From an uncultured archaeon (GTDB lineage Archaea > Halobacteriota > Methanosarcinia > Methanosarcinales > Methanoperedenaceae): a stretch of DNA of 32,777 bases. Within the stretch, counting starts at the first letter, position 1, and each line of letters starts with the position of its first letter. Position numbers and translations under genes: made by a program. This document shows, piece after piece, positions 16,248 through 24,297 of the stretch. Below the pieces are notes generated by a model that searched no databases, was not told where the DNA came from, and saw only the letters and a program-made list of their open reading frames with translations. The stretch lies in the NCBI GenBank assembly GCA_902386135.1, contig CABMIB010000093.1:1-32777 (forward strand). Direction: 5' to 3'.

Positions 16248-17264
16248 ATGATAGGGGAGTGCATACAGATACCTGTTGGAAAGCTAAAACCGAATAGCTA
16301 CAATCCAAACGAAATGAGTAATGAGGATTTTAATAGTCTGGTAGATAGCATTGCGAACGCTGGCTTTCTCTCCACTAATCCCCTATTGGTCAGACCAATA
16401 GCACCAGTAAAAAACAGTGAATATGAATATGAAATCGTTGATGGCGAACACAGATGGAAAGCATGTACGCAGTTGGGTATAAAAGAAGTACCCTGCGAAG
16501 TGCGGGAAATGTCCGACCTCGAAGCACACAGGCATTGCGTTATCCTGAATAAAGACAGGGGCGCACTCGGTTATTTCAAACTATCGAAGCTGTTCAACGA
16601 GGATTACGATACATACAGCAGGGACGGCAAAAACCAGGAATGGATAGGACAACAGTTCGGGTTTAAACAGAATACCGTATCAGAGATATTGAAGATACAT
16701 GAGAGGTTAAAAAGTATCGACATGTCGATACTTTCATCCTATTCCAATCGGGATTTGATAATGTTAGCCCGTGTTCGCAATGACAGATTCCGCGAAGCAT
16801 TGGTGACATGGGCTGTTGGGATACCTTCTTCGGAGATTCAGGATGCCGCCAGTCGGTGCAATAAATTATCGGACTACATTGATGAAAAAACAAAGGATGT
16901 TGAATACAGGAATGTCTGTTATGGCTTTCTTCTCTATGGTAACATAATATTTGATGTGCCGTCTGTGGACACTCTCAAAAAGGCGGTTGATACCCTCTTG
17001 GATAATGATTTTCTCATACTTTGTACTCCAGATAATACATTCCTTGTCAGGACGGCTGATAAATACCAGCCGAACTGGCGCAAAGGGGTAAAAATAACTG
17101 CTGAAACCATAAGAAAAATAGAACTTTGTATATCGGAAAAGTTCGATATACTCGAATCTGCAAATAAACATGTTTGCGAACGGTGCGGCTATATGAAATG
17201 GTGGCTTGAAACCATTGCTATATACCAACAACATGACTCAACAGTTCCAGTTGTTGGTGCGTAA
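16248..17264 (+). CDS. ParB-like nuclease-domain protein
   Basis: 338 residues. Residues about 5-110 form a ParB/Srx domain: IPVGKLKPNSYNPNEMSNED, then YEIVDGEHRWKACTQLGIKE with the GEHR motif. Residues about 135-175 are an HTH (EWIGQQFGFKQNTVSEILKIH). The C-terminal half is unrecognised, ending with a possible metal site CERCGYMKWW. ATG 16248 is preferred over GTG 16242 because GGGGTG lies just upstream. With the RHH gene before it, a partition or replication-control role is likely, but no ParA ATPase gene is seen, so a regulator of transcription is an alternative. Confidence 0.78.
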   Translation: MIGECIQIPVGKLKPNSYNPNEMSNEDFNSLVDSIANAGFLSTNPLLVRPIAPVKNSEYEYEIVDGEHRWKACTQLGIKEVPCEVREMSDLEAHRHCVILNKDRGALGYFKLSKLFNEDYDTYSRDGKNQEWIGQQFGFKQNTVSEILKIHERLKSIDMSILSSYSNRDLIMLARVRNDRFREALVTWAVGIPSSEIQDAASRCNKLSDYIDEKTKDVEYRNVCYGFLLYGNIIFDVPSVDTLKKAVDTLLDNDFLILCTPDNTFLVRTADKYQPNWRKGVKITAETIRKIELCISEKFDILESANKHVCERCGYMKWWLETIAIYQQHDSTVPVVGA

Positions 17265-17287
17265 ACAAACCGACCGACTATGAACTT

Positions 17288-17328
17288 TTTTCAGCTTTAT
17301 CACCTCACGAATAATATTAATGTGCATA
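17288..17328 (+). promoter_or_regulatory. Shared promoter of RHH gene 1 (leaderless spacing)
   Basis: TTTTCAGCTTTAT at 17288-17300 recurs exactly at 22512-22524, in both cases 26-27 bp before the ATG of a related RHH gene. That is the distance from an archaeal TATA box to the transcription start, so both mRNAs are probably leaderless. Confidence 0.5.
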
Positions 17329-17453
17329 TGAAACGCCGTATAAACATTACTATTGAACCGAAAGTTCTGGAAACCGTAGATAGGGAACGCGGGCTTATTA
17401 AACGGTCTACGTTCCTTGAAAATCTTATAAAATTGAGGTACGGTATAAAATAA
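17328..17453 (+). CDS. CopG/RHH family DNA-binding protein 1
   Basis: 41 residues, MKRRINITIEPKVLETVDRE followed by RGLIKRSTFLENLIK: a beta strand and two helices of the ribbon-helix-helix fold. It is closely related to the protein at 22551 (shared KRST-x2-ENLIK). An in-frame ATG at 17280 would add 16 residues but would place the conserved promoter element inside the gene. Probably a dimeric repressor or partition-type DNA binder of the element. Confidence 0.75.
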   Translation: MKRRINITIEPKVLETVDRERGLIKRSTFLENLIKLRYGIK

Positions 17454-17463
17454 TCGGATTGTT

Positions 17464-17613
17464 ATGAAAAACGGAAATTATATGGAAGGCAGGCGGGAGA
17501 ATTGGAATCAAACAGCCGCCTGCGTGGTCGATGGGTTCAAACCCGAAGAACTTAAAAAGCCGGTACGAAGCGGATTTTCTATCGGTTACAGGGGGTTGGA
17601 ACGCTATGAATAG
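17464..17613 (+). CDS. Small unrecognised protein
   Basis: 49 codons (MKNGNYMEGRRENWNQTAAC to GYRGLERYE). It starts 10 bp after the RHH gene and its stop overlaps the ATG of the next gene (ATGAATAG), consistent with coupled translation. No family recognised; coding status rests on layout only. Confidence 0.4.
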   Translation: MKNGNYMEGRRENWNQTAACVVDGFKPEELKKPVRSGFSIGYRGLERYE

Positions 17614-17881
17614 ATACCACACACGTACATATAAACCTGATAGCCGCCCGCAATTCTTCAATAAAATAATTAATGTGTTGCAAGAACGGGGCTATCGGAA
17701 AGGTAGATTATATTATTTTTTAGAATGCCGACGGGTACTATGTCCCTACTTCGGCTTATCCGCAGAATACTTACACACCCTATATCACGAGATGGAGCAA
17801 GACGGGTTAATAATAATCCATAATTATAAAGGAATTGAAATAGTACACAAAAGTCGGTCGGCTTCGGGGGCGGAAGAATGA
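17606..17881 (+). CDS. Small putative winged-helix protein
   Basis: 91 residues from ATG 17606, which has GGGGGTTGG upstream; an in-frame ATG at 17531 would overlap the preceding small gene. RPQFFNKIINVLQERGYRKG, LYYFLECRRVLCPYFGLSAE and LHTLYHEMEQDGLIIIHNYK suggest three helices and a wing. The stop overlaps the replicase ATG, so it is probably a replication or copy-control partner. It shows a faint likeness to the protein at 24298 (GY-x2-G-x2-Y-x2-L pattern). Confidence 0.6.
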   Translation: MNRYHTRTYKPDSRPQFFNKIINVLQERGYRKGRLYYFLECRRVLCPYFGLSAEYLHTLYHEMEQDGLIIIHNYKGIEIVHKSRSASGAEE

Positions 17882-20475
17882 ACGATATTCTGAATGCAGT
17901 TAAAGATTACACAGCCCGCGGGTGGGTGTGTCACCCTTTATCAAGCCCGAAGGACAACGGCAATAGCCCTGGAAAAAAACCATTATTACCCGGTTGGCAA
18001 AATCTACAGAAAACGCCTGATGATATTGAAAGGTTTATCACGCAAGGATGCAACATCGGGCTTGTCTGTGGGGCAGTGAGTGGGATAACTGCGTTGGATA
18101 TGGATTCAATGTTTTTTGCCGATGACTTATTCAACGGTTTTGATACTGAGGTCAAGACGCTGAGAAGTAGCCGAACTAAAGGCAGAGGTCATATTTATTT
18201 CAAGTATAACCCGAACTTGCCATCCCAAAAACACCACGACCTCGGTATTGAGATATTAAACGATGGAAATAATATTGTTTTGCCTCCATCAACCCATCTA
18301 AGCGGAGATACCTATCGTTGGATTGACCAAACCGTGCCCCTTATCGAAATGCCGAAAGCACTTGAAGAACGGATTATCAACTTGTTCAAAACGGAAACGG
18401 AACTAAGACACATACTAAGCAAGTGCAGGCATTGTTTCCGCGCCTTGATTAAAAGACGGCACGAGATTGATTGGCATGGCGGCGAGGGGAGGCAGTATAT
18501 GTTAGCTGTATGTACCGACCTGGTAGCGAAGGGTGCTACTGAGAATCATATCAAAATGTTCGCCAAGCTTGTTTACGGAACTGGATACGATGAATCAGCG
18601 ACCTTAGAGGAGTACCGGAACATTGACAAAAACAAAACATGGACATGCGACAAACTGAAAGAAAATCTACCTACTTATATCGATTTAACACAGTGTGAGA
18701 AATGTAATGAGAGGCGCGAGGCGTTTAAAGAAAAGGATAAAGAAAAAGTGAAAGAACGTGAGGTAGAAGTACCGCAACATATATCGCAACATATTAAAGA
18801 CAAAGCCGATGAAGTAATGACTACGGGCGATCCTGTTAGATTCATTTTGGATACTATCCAAACCATGCACACAGGGGACGAAGGGACGGCTAAGGCATTG
18901 CTTGTATCTGTTGGTTGCCAAAGTGTAGGGAACAGCGAGGGGCTACAACCAAAGTTAAGCGGTGACTCCGGTATGGGCAAAAGCCACGTCTGCAAAGCTA
19001 TGGTACACGTAACTCCAAAAGAATATCTTCTGACGGGTGCAGTTAGCGATAAAGCACTATTCTATATGAAAATATGCCCAGGGACAGTGTACTATTGTGA
19101 TGACGTTACGCCCTCGGAGAATTTACAAAGTGTTATTAAGCAGTCCACGACCCATTACCGGACGGGCACAAAGTATCATACCGTTCATGACAAAAAATTG
19201 GTAGATATGTTTATTCCACCTCGGCTGGCTTGGTGGATAACAAGCGTTGATGACGATGTATCCATGCAGGTACTTAATCGCCAATTTAACCTCGAAGTGG
19301 ACGAATCCACAGATCAAGACTTAAAAGTAGTTCAATTCCACTCTGATTTGGCTGTAAAAGGCGAAGTGGAGTTTCCCGAATCTGATGATGTTGAAGTATG
19401 CCGTGAAATATTACGGCAGGTTAAGCAGAAACTCTATTCCGTTAAAATCCCGTTCGCCAATGATATTCAATGGAAAGACCCTTCAAACCGACGGAACTAC
19501 TCGATGTTCCTCGACATGATAAAGTCATTCGCAGTATTGCGGTTTAGACAAAGACAGGAAGTAGATGGGTATCTTATCGCGACTATAGATGATTACGAAG
19601 ATGCCCGCGAATTGTATTGTTCCCGCGCGAGCAATATGCGGCTGAAACTAAATAAAATGGAAATGGATGTATGCCGGACAATCCACGAACTAACGCAATT
19701 GCAAGGATGGTGCGATTCAAAAGCCATCGAACGGCACATGAACTTATCACAACAGCGGGTTCATCAACTCATTCATGGGAGGAAAGACCGGAATGAATCG
19801 GGGTTGCTTAGTAAGGTTAAAGGATTACATCACGAACTCCAAAATGTTAAAGATGGTGACCGTTACACCAACAAGAACACATATACGTTGGATAGCTTTA
19901 GCTTGGTTGGAAGCTACGATTCCGTAGTTGAATTATCGGAGAAAATCAAAGAACAGTATCGGTCGTCACAATACAACCACTACAACCACACTACAACCGT
20001 AAATGGTTGTAGTGTAAAACCAGATACAGTAGATATAAAAATATATGATAATTATATCACTACTACCACTACAACCAATAAGAGTGTACACCAAACAGAT
20101 TCATATATTTTTGTTAGTAAGTCTGAAAAATCTTCTTTGTTTGCTTCTACCCCGAAAATTGGTTGTAGTGGTAGTAGTGTGGCTACTGATAGCGAAAATG
20201 TGGTAGTAGTGCGTGGTAGTAGTGGTTGTAATGGTTCTACCGATAACGAAAAACGTGGTAGTAGTGTGATTTTGAGTTCAAAAACTGATTACACCAACAT
20301 TGCACTTCATGTAAACGAATGGTTATCAGAATCTTATGGGGTTACTTACACGGGGTCGAATATCAAAGCAAGCATTGACTGGTTTATTGATAACGTTACG
20401 GCAAAATTCGATCTTCCGAGAGAGTCCGCGGCAAAGATAGTAAAAGATGCTTTCCGCAATCGGGGGTGGGTATGA
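17878..20475 (+). CDS. Primase-polymerase/helicase replication protein
   Basis: 865 residues. Residues 1-170 are a bifunctional primase-polymerase domain: GKKPLLPGWQ, NIGLVCGAVSGITALDMDS (metal-binding Asp74/Asp76), GRGHIYFKY (His105) and NNIVLPPSTHLSGDTYRW. A cysteine-bearing linker (SKCRHC, CEKC) follows. Residues about 330-560 form an ATPase/helicase core with Walker A GDSGMGKS (362-369) and Walker B VYYCDD (404-409). A winged helix lies around 635-690 (SKAIERHMNLSQQRVHQLIHG). Residues about 697-797 are low complexity (Thr, Ser, Asn, Val) because the DNA there holds iteron-like repeats; a folded helical end closes the protein. It should prime and unwind element DNA. Its start overlaps the previous stop. 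Confidence 0.85.
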   Translation: MNDILNAVKDYTARGWVCHPLSSPKDNGNSPGKKPLLPGWQNLQKTPDDIERFITQGCNIGLVCGAVSGITALDMDSMFFADDLFNGFDTEVKTLRSSRTKGRGHIYFKYNPNLPSQKHHDLGIEILNDGNNIVLPPSTHLSGDTYRWIDQTVPLIEMPKALEERIINLFKTETELRHILSKCRHCFRALIKRRHEIDWHGGEGRQYMLAVCTDLVAKGATENHIKMFAKLVYGTGYDESATLEEYRNIDKNKTWTCDKLKENLPTYIDLTQCEKCNERREAFKEKDKEKVKEREVEVPQHISQHIKDKADEVMTTGDPVRFILDTIQTMHTGDEGTAKALLVSVGCQSVGNSEGLQPKLSGDSGMGKSHVCKAMVHVTPKEYLLTGAVSDKALFYMKICPGTVYYCDDVTPSENLQSVIKQSTTHYRTGTKYHTVHDKKLVDMFIPPRLAWWITSVDDDVSMQVLNRQFNLEVDESTDQDLKVVQFHSDLAVKGEVEFPESDDVEVCREILRQVKQKLYSVKIPFANDIQWKDPSNRRNYSMFLDMIKSFAVLRFRQRQEVDGYLIATIDDYEDARELYCSRASNMRLKLNKMEMDVCRTIHELTQLQGWCDSKAIERHMNLSQQRVHQLIHGRKDRNESGLLSKVKGLHHELQNVKDGDRYTNKNTYTLDSFSLVGSYDSVVELSEKIKEQYRSSQYNHYNHTTTVNGCSVKPDTVDIKIYDNYITTTTTTNKSVHQTDSYIFVSKSEKSSLFASTPKIGCSGSSVATDSENVVVVRGSSGCNGSTDNEKRGSSVILSSKTDYTNIALHVNEWLSESYGVTYTGSNIKASIDWFIDNVTAKFDLPRESAAKIVKDAFRNRGWV
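19972..20266. repeat. Iteron-like decamer array, candidate replication origin
   Basis: Inside the replicase gene the decamer GGTTGTAGTG occurs as its complement CACTACAACC at 19978, 19989 and 20067 and directly at 20005 and 20161, with GGTTGTAATG at 20224. The variant GGTAGTAGTG occurs at 20170, 20202, 20215 and 20257 and inverted at 20058. Complements dominate the left side and direct copies the right, around an AT-rich core (about 20015-20160, including ATATAAAAATATATGATAA). Clustered iterons with an AT-rich core are the usual look of a plasmid or viral origin. Confidence 0.6.
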
Positions 20476-20511
20476 TACTATGAACCATAACCATAACCAG
20501 GAGGTCATATA

Positions 20512-21006
20512 ATGCCAAAGAAATGTAGTGTTTGTGAACACATACAGAGCAAAGAGATTAATGAGGCGCTGTTGGATGGTCAGGCGTACCGCATAATTGC
20601 GGCACAGTTCGGTACATCAATAGCATCGTTGCAGCGACACAAGGAACATTTATCGACCAAGATGGTAATAGCACCTGGCGCGCAGGACGTAGCTGCGGCG
20701 AACATTTTACTTAATCAGGTCAAGGACTTGCAGCAGAAGTCATTGGACTTATTAGCTAAGGCAGAACAGGCAGGTGACCTTAAGACAGCCCTGCAAGGCG
20801 TAAGGGAGGCGCGAGGTTGCCTTGAATTGCTGGCTAAATTGGAAGGACAGTTGGCGCAGGAAGGAACTATCAACATCACTATCGCACCGGAATGGCTGGA
20901 ATTACGAACTACCATAATGCAAGTACTTGAGCCTTATCCAGAAGTGAGGACGCGGCTTGTAGAGGCGCTGGCGCTGCGGGAGGTACAACCAGAACATGCT
21001 CAGTAA
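20512..21006 (+). CDS. Terminase small subunit-like protein
   Basis: 164 residues. The N-terminus has CSVCEH and an HTH (AYRIIAAQFGTSIASLQRHK), followed by a long helical stretch (LNQVKDLQQKSLDLLAKAEQ) that would oligomerise, as in DNA-recognition subunits of viral terminases. A strong AGGAGGT sits at about 20500. Its last codons overlap the start of the ATPase gene. The assignment relies on domain style and on the neighbouring large-subunit genes. Confidence 0.65.
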   Translation: MPKKCSVCEHIQSKEINEALLDGQAYRIIAAQFGTSIASLQRHKEHLSTKMVIAPGAQDVAAANILLNQVKDLQQKSLDLLAKAEQAGDLKTALQGVREARGCLELLAKLEGQLAQEGTINITIAPEWLELRTTIMQVLEPYPEVRTRLVEALALREVQPEHAQ

Positions 21007-21751
21007 TGATTTGAGGCTGGCTCTGGACGCCGTGGCATTCGCACGGGAAGCTCTGGGTTTTGAACCTGACCCTTGGCAGGCTAACGTACTTCGTTGGAAC
21101 GGCAAAAGATTATTATTAAATTGTTGTAGGCAATCAGGTAAATCATCAACTGCGGCAGTATTAGCACTACATCGGGCATTGTATCATCCTGGTAGTTTAA
21201 TCCTTGTTGTCTCCCCTTCTTTGCGGCAATCCGGTGAATTGTTCAGAAAGGTAACGGACTTTTTAAGCAATATCAAGCTTGAACAGCAACCTTTACTAAA
21301 AGAAGACAACAGGCTATCCTTGACACTGGATAATAATAGTCGTATCGTGTCCCTACCATCTACTGAAACGACCGTCCGAGGTTTTTCCGGTGCATCATTA
21401 ATAATAGAAGATGAGGCATCGCGCGTACCGGATGAGTTATATTATGCAGTTCGACCAATGCTCGCCGTTAGCGGCGGCAGGTTAATCTTAATGAGTACAC
21501 CTTTCGGCAAACGCGGTCATTTCTTCCATGAGTTCGTAGAAGGCGGTGAGGGGTGGGAAAGAATATCTATCCCTGCTTCGGAATGCCCCCGAATAAGCCA
21601 GGACTTTTTGAAAGAAGAGCAAGCGACAATGCCGGATTTTTTTTTCAGGGCTGAATACTTATGTGAGTTTACGGAAACAGTTGACCAGGTATTCAGCTAC
21701 GAACAAGTGCAGGGGGCTTTATCTGACGATATTGAACCTTTACAATTTTAG
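20996..21751 (+). CDS. Terminase large subunit, ATPase domain only
   Basis: 251 residues. An adenine-binding region (DPWQANVLRW), Walker A LLNCCRQSGKSS, Walker B SLIIEDEASRVPDE and the coupling motif LMSTPFGKRG match the packaging motor of tailed viruses. The protein ends with FRAEYLCEFTETVDQVFSYE, exactly where the ATPase domain usually joins the nuclease domain. The nuclease domain is a separate gene 11 bp downstream. The ATG overlaps terS. There is no frameshift site visible at the junction: a stop, a gap and a fresh ATG separate them. Confidence 0.82.
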   Translation: MLSNDLRLALDAVAFAREALGFEPDPWQANVLRWNGKRLLLNCCRQSGKSSTAAVLALHRALYHPGSLILVVSPSLRQSGELFRKVTDFLSNIKLEQQPLLKEDNRLSLTLDNNSRIVSLPSTETTVRGFSGASLIIEDEASRVPDELYYAVRPMLAVSGGRLILMSTPFGKRGHFFHEFVEGGEGWERISIPASECPRISQDFLKEEQATMPDFFFRAEYLCEFTETVDQVFSYEQVQGALSDDIEPLQF

Positions 21752-21762
21752 AGGATGATTAT

Positions 21763-22422
21763 ATGGACAAACAAAAAACATCAATAATAGGCATTGATTT
21801 GGGTCAAACGGCGGATTACACTGCCATCACAGTCATTGAAAAGCATCAGCAAGAAACCGACGGAAAACACATTAATCTTTATGATGTTCGATATCTGGAA
21901 CGTGTGCCCCTCAATACCTCATATCCTTCGATAATCGACAAGGTAAAAAGGATTTACAACAGTTTGTGTAAAGATACTGATAAAAAGCCAATCCTGGTTC
22001 TTGACGTTACAGGCGTTGGTCGTGCTGTCTTCGATAGTTTTGTACAAGAGAAACTTAACCCCGTTGGCATTTCTATTCACGGCGGGAACACTGTTACCAA
22101 AGATGGCAACATTTACAATGTCCCTAAGCGCGACCTTGCCGGAGTGCTACAAGTACTGTACCAAAGTGCAAGGATCAAGGTAAGTTCAAAGCTGAGGGAT
22201 GCTCAGACACTTAACAACGAACTTTTGAATTTCAAGATAAAAATCAACATCGGTACAGGTCACGACAGCTACGAAGCCTGGCGGGAAAGCATTCACGATG
22301 ATTTGGTGCTGTCGGTCGCTTGTGCGGCTTGGTATGGTGAGAAGGCGGTTGGAAACTCCGAAAGATATATGCGTTTTGTGGTAGGTGGCTCACGCCACGG
22401 TTTTAAGCGGTGCGGTTGGTGA
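21763..22422 (+). CDS. Terminase large subunit, RNase H-like nuclease domain as a separate gene
   Basis: 219 residues with the RNase H-fold acidic residues: Asp12 (IIGIDLGQTADYTAI), Asp81 (ILVLDVTGVGRAVFD) and Asp179/180 (ESIHDDLVLSVACAAWYG). This is the headful-cleavage nuclease half of TerL. GAGGATGATT precedes ATG 21763. Together with the ATPase gene it rebuilds a complete TerL of about 470 residues. A RuvC/resolvase-like nuclease is the alternative, but the TYEAWRE-HDD end is terminase-like. Confidence 0.78.
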   Translation: MDKQKTSIIGIDLGQTADYTAITVIEKHQQETDGKHINLYDVRYLERVPLNTSYPSIIDKVKRIYNSLCKDTDKKPILVLDVTGVGRAVFDSFVQEKLNPVGISIHGGNTVTKDGNIYNVPKRDLAGVLQVLYQSARIKVSSKLRDAQTLNNELLNFKIKINIGTGHDSYEAWRESIHDDLVLSVACAAWYGEKAVGNSERYMRFVVGGSRHGFKRCGW

Positions 22423-22428
22423 ATATAT

Positions 22429-22551
22429 ATGGTGCATTGCCGTCATAGGCGTACTAAGAGCAAGAGAAAACGCCGTCGGTCTGAAGAAAACATGAAAAAA
22501 TCAGGGAACGATTTTCAGCTTTATTATAAGTTCCTACATACAAATATGTAA
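22429..22551 (+). CDS. Small very basic peptide gene
   Basis: 40 codons starting MVHCRHRRTKSKRKRRRSEE, ending TAATG with the next RHH start inside it. No clear ribosome site. It contains the promoter element of RHH gene 2 near its 3' end, so it may be an accidental frame; the high Arg/Lys content could also mean nucleic-acid binding. Confidence 0.3.
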   Translation: MVHCRHRRTKSKRKRRRSEENMKKSGNDFQLYYKFLHTNM

Positions 22552-22694
22552 TGAAGACCCGCATCTGCATTACCCTTGAAAATCCAGTTGTGGAGAAACT
22601 TGATACTCTCCGCAGATTGGCGAAACGGTCTACATACATCGAAAACCTGATAAAACAGGTTGCAAAGACTGATACAAATATAGAAACGGACTGA
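22551..22694 (+). CDS. CopG/RHH family DNA-binding protein 2
   Basis: 47 residues, MKTRICITLENPVVEKLDTL then RRLAKRSTYIENLIKQ, a ribbon-helix-helix paralogue of the protein at 17328. Upstream TTTTCAGCTTTAT (22512-22524) is the same promoter element as in front of that gene, again 26 bp before ATG. The two proteins may compete for or share operators. Confidence 0.72.
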   Translation: MKTRICITLENPVVEKLDTLRRLAKRSTYIENLIKQVAKTDTNIETD

Positions 22695-22698
22695 TGTT

Positions 22699-23010
22699 AT
22701 GAATGGTGACTCAGCGACAGCAAAACAAATCCACAGGCAGGATTGGTTATCTGACCTGGACAATCAGTTATCAGCCTTATGGGGCGCACATATTCGAGTT
22801 ATAGATAGCCAAACAGGTCTCATGACACTTGAAGAGGTACTGGATTATTACAAGGCGATTGGCTTCTTAAGGCAGGCTGTATCGGACTATGAGTATTGGC
22901 GGAACAAGCCAACCGACTTGTTAGTAGCGCGGAAATATCCGCAGGTTGTGGAACTGCATGATAATAAAAACAAAACAGTCAGATACGGCATACTACAAAT
23001 TATCTTATGA
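22699..23010 (+). CDS. Unrecognised element protein
   Basis: 103 residues, mainly helical, no membrane segment (SDLDNQLSALWGAHIRVIDS, LMTLEEVLDYYKAIGFLRQA, DYEYWRNKPTDLLVARKYPQ). It starts 4 bp after the RHH gene. The position after the terminase genes is where a portal gene would stand, but at 103 residues it cannot be one. Function unknown. Confidence 0.65.
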   Translation: MNGDSATAKQIHRQDWLSDLDNQLSALWGAHIRVIDSQTGLMTLEEVLDYYKAIGFLRQAVSDYEYWRNKPTDLLVARKYPQVVELHDNKNKTVRYGILQIIL

Positions 23011-23040
23011 TTAAAAAATTAAAAAAGGAGATTGAAATAC

Positions 23041-23343
23041 ATGCAAGATAAAATCGTAAGAGGGGCGCACGACCGTGTGCTTATGATGCCGCTCGAAGTG
23101 GCAGACACCGCGTGCCCGCACAAGAAAAAGGAACAGACGGAAACGCAGTTGACACCAGAGTTAGTGGTTCGACGAAACGAGTTAGGGCAATTGGTACTTG
23201 ATGCCGATAAGCGTCAGGGGCTTAAGGAAGAGTTTGAGAGAGGTTTGGAACTTGATGATGTTTTGTATCCTGTGACAGACCCGCAGATGGTCGCCCATGT
23301 CAGGAAAAACGCCGGTGTTGTTACCAGGGTGGTAGAATGGTAG
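23041..23343 (+). CDS. Unrecognised element protein
   Basis: 100 residues from ATG 23041, with AAAAAGGAG about 12 bp upstream; a TTG at 23032 is in frame but less likely. The sequence is charged, with one Cys-Pro-His group (TACPHKKK) and no recognisable fold. Its stop overlaps the start of the next gene, so the pair is coupled. Confidence 0.65.
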   Translation: MQDKIVRGAHDRVLMMPLEVADTACPHKKKEQTETQLTPELVVRRNELGQLVLDADKRQGLKEEFERGLELDDVLYPVTDPQMVAHVRKNAGVVTRVVEW

Positions 23344-23861
23344 GAACAGTAGAAAAACAAGATGCAGGGGACGATGCAGAGACCATACATATAATAATAA
23401 AAAACCCTGAAACCGCACAGAACGACCTTGCCTACCTTGCGAAAAAGTTAGGGCTTGACATTGACCAATTAAGGCAGGAGCGTATTGAAAAGGAACATCA
23501 GGAACGGGAACAAGAAATCAACAGGCGATTGGAAAAGAAGAACAAAGCAAGACAAGCGCAGGAAGCCGCGCTTGAAAAAGAGTTCCTGGATAATTACGGA
23601 AGCCGTGATGGTCATTATTTGATGACCGTGGGTGGCAAGCGTATCCATAAATTGAGGAGCTTTGAAGAAATCACATGTCCACAATGCGGCGTTTTAATGG
23701 ATATTCGCGGGCTTGGTCGGGCAATAGCCGAATGGCGGGGTTATAGATTTGATATAACTGGTAATCCTCTTTCAGTATGGGTCGGCATCCCTGCGAGGGA
23801 AGATGGTGTTAAGTGCGGCAACGGTCATAATACAAAAATCACTACGCAGTACATTATATAA
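23337..23861 (+). CDS. Coiled-coil/zinc-ribbon-like element protein
   Basis: 174 residues. Residues about 35-85 are a strongly charged coiled coil (RIEKEHQEREQEINRRLEKK). The C-terminal half has a possible zinc site made of CPQCG and CGNGH, a layout seen in small nucleic-acid-binding proteins. It overlaps the previous stop. Function unknown. Confidence 0.65.
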   Translation: MVGTVEKQDAGDDAETIHIIIKNPETAQNDLAYLAKKLGLDIDQLRQERIEKEHQEREQEINRRLEKKNKARQAQEAALEKEFLDNYGSRDGHYLMTVGGKRIHKLRSFEEITCPQCGVLMDIRGLGRAIAEWRGYRFDITGNPLSVWVGIPAREDGVKCGNGHNTKITTQYII

Positions 23862-23889
23862 TTTTTAATTACAGGAAGTGAAAAAAATC

Positions 23890-24246
23890 ATGGTTGATAC
23901 TTTTGAAACCGAGGAAAGAAAACGCAGACTTGCGAGGGGGATTGAAAACTTATGGTCTGATATTCAAGAAGTCCAAGACCTTCAAGCAAGCAACCGAAAG
24001 AAGGAAGAAGAACTCATTGAACTTCAAGCTGGTTTAATACGGAAACGGACAGCCCTACAAGACGCTGAAGTCGCGTTGGAAAGAATGGAGAGGTTAGAAC
24101 GCCGATTATCCGCAATCGAGAACAACCGCCGGAATCTTGCAGGTGATTCATCAAGACCATCCTTTCTTGAATATGTGCCTGAAGAACCCGACCCTGAATC
24201 GCGTCCATATGTTGATAGGCGGAGGGGTGAAATTTACAAATACTAA
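23890..24246 (+). CDS. Coiled-coil element protein
   Basis: 118 residues from ATG 23890, with AGGAAGTGA upstream (a GTG at 23878 is in frame). Residues about 10-90 are a long coiled coil (IQEVQDLQASNRKKEEELIE, ALQDAEVALERMERLERRLS); the tail is proline/acid rich (YVPEEPDPESRPYVDRR). Shape recalls a scaffold or tail-length fragment, but nothing identifies it as structural. Confidence 0.62.
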   Translation: MVDTFETEERKRRLARGIENLWSDIQEVQDLQASNRKKEEELIELQAGLIRKRTALQDAEVALERMERLERRLSAIENNRRNLAGDSSRPSFLEYVPEEPDPESRPYVDRRRGEIYKY

Positions 24247-24297
24247 CCTTCAGTGGATTTACGCGATAATGAAAAGTATTTTCTGGGGTGGTCGATG

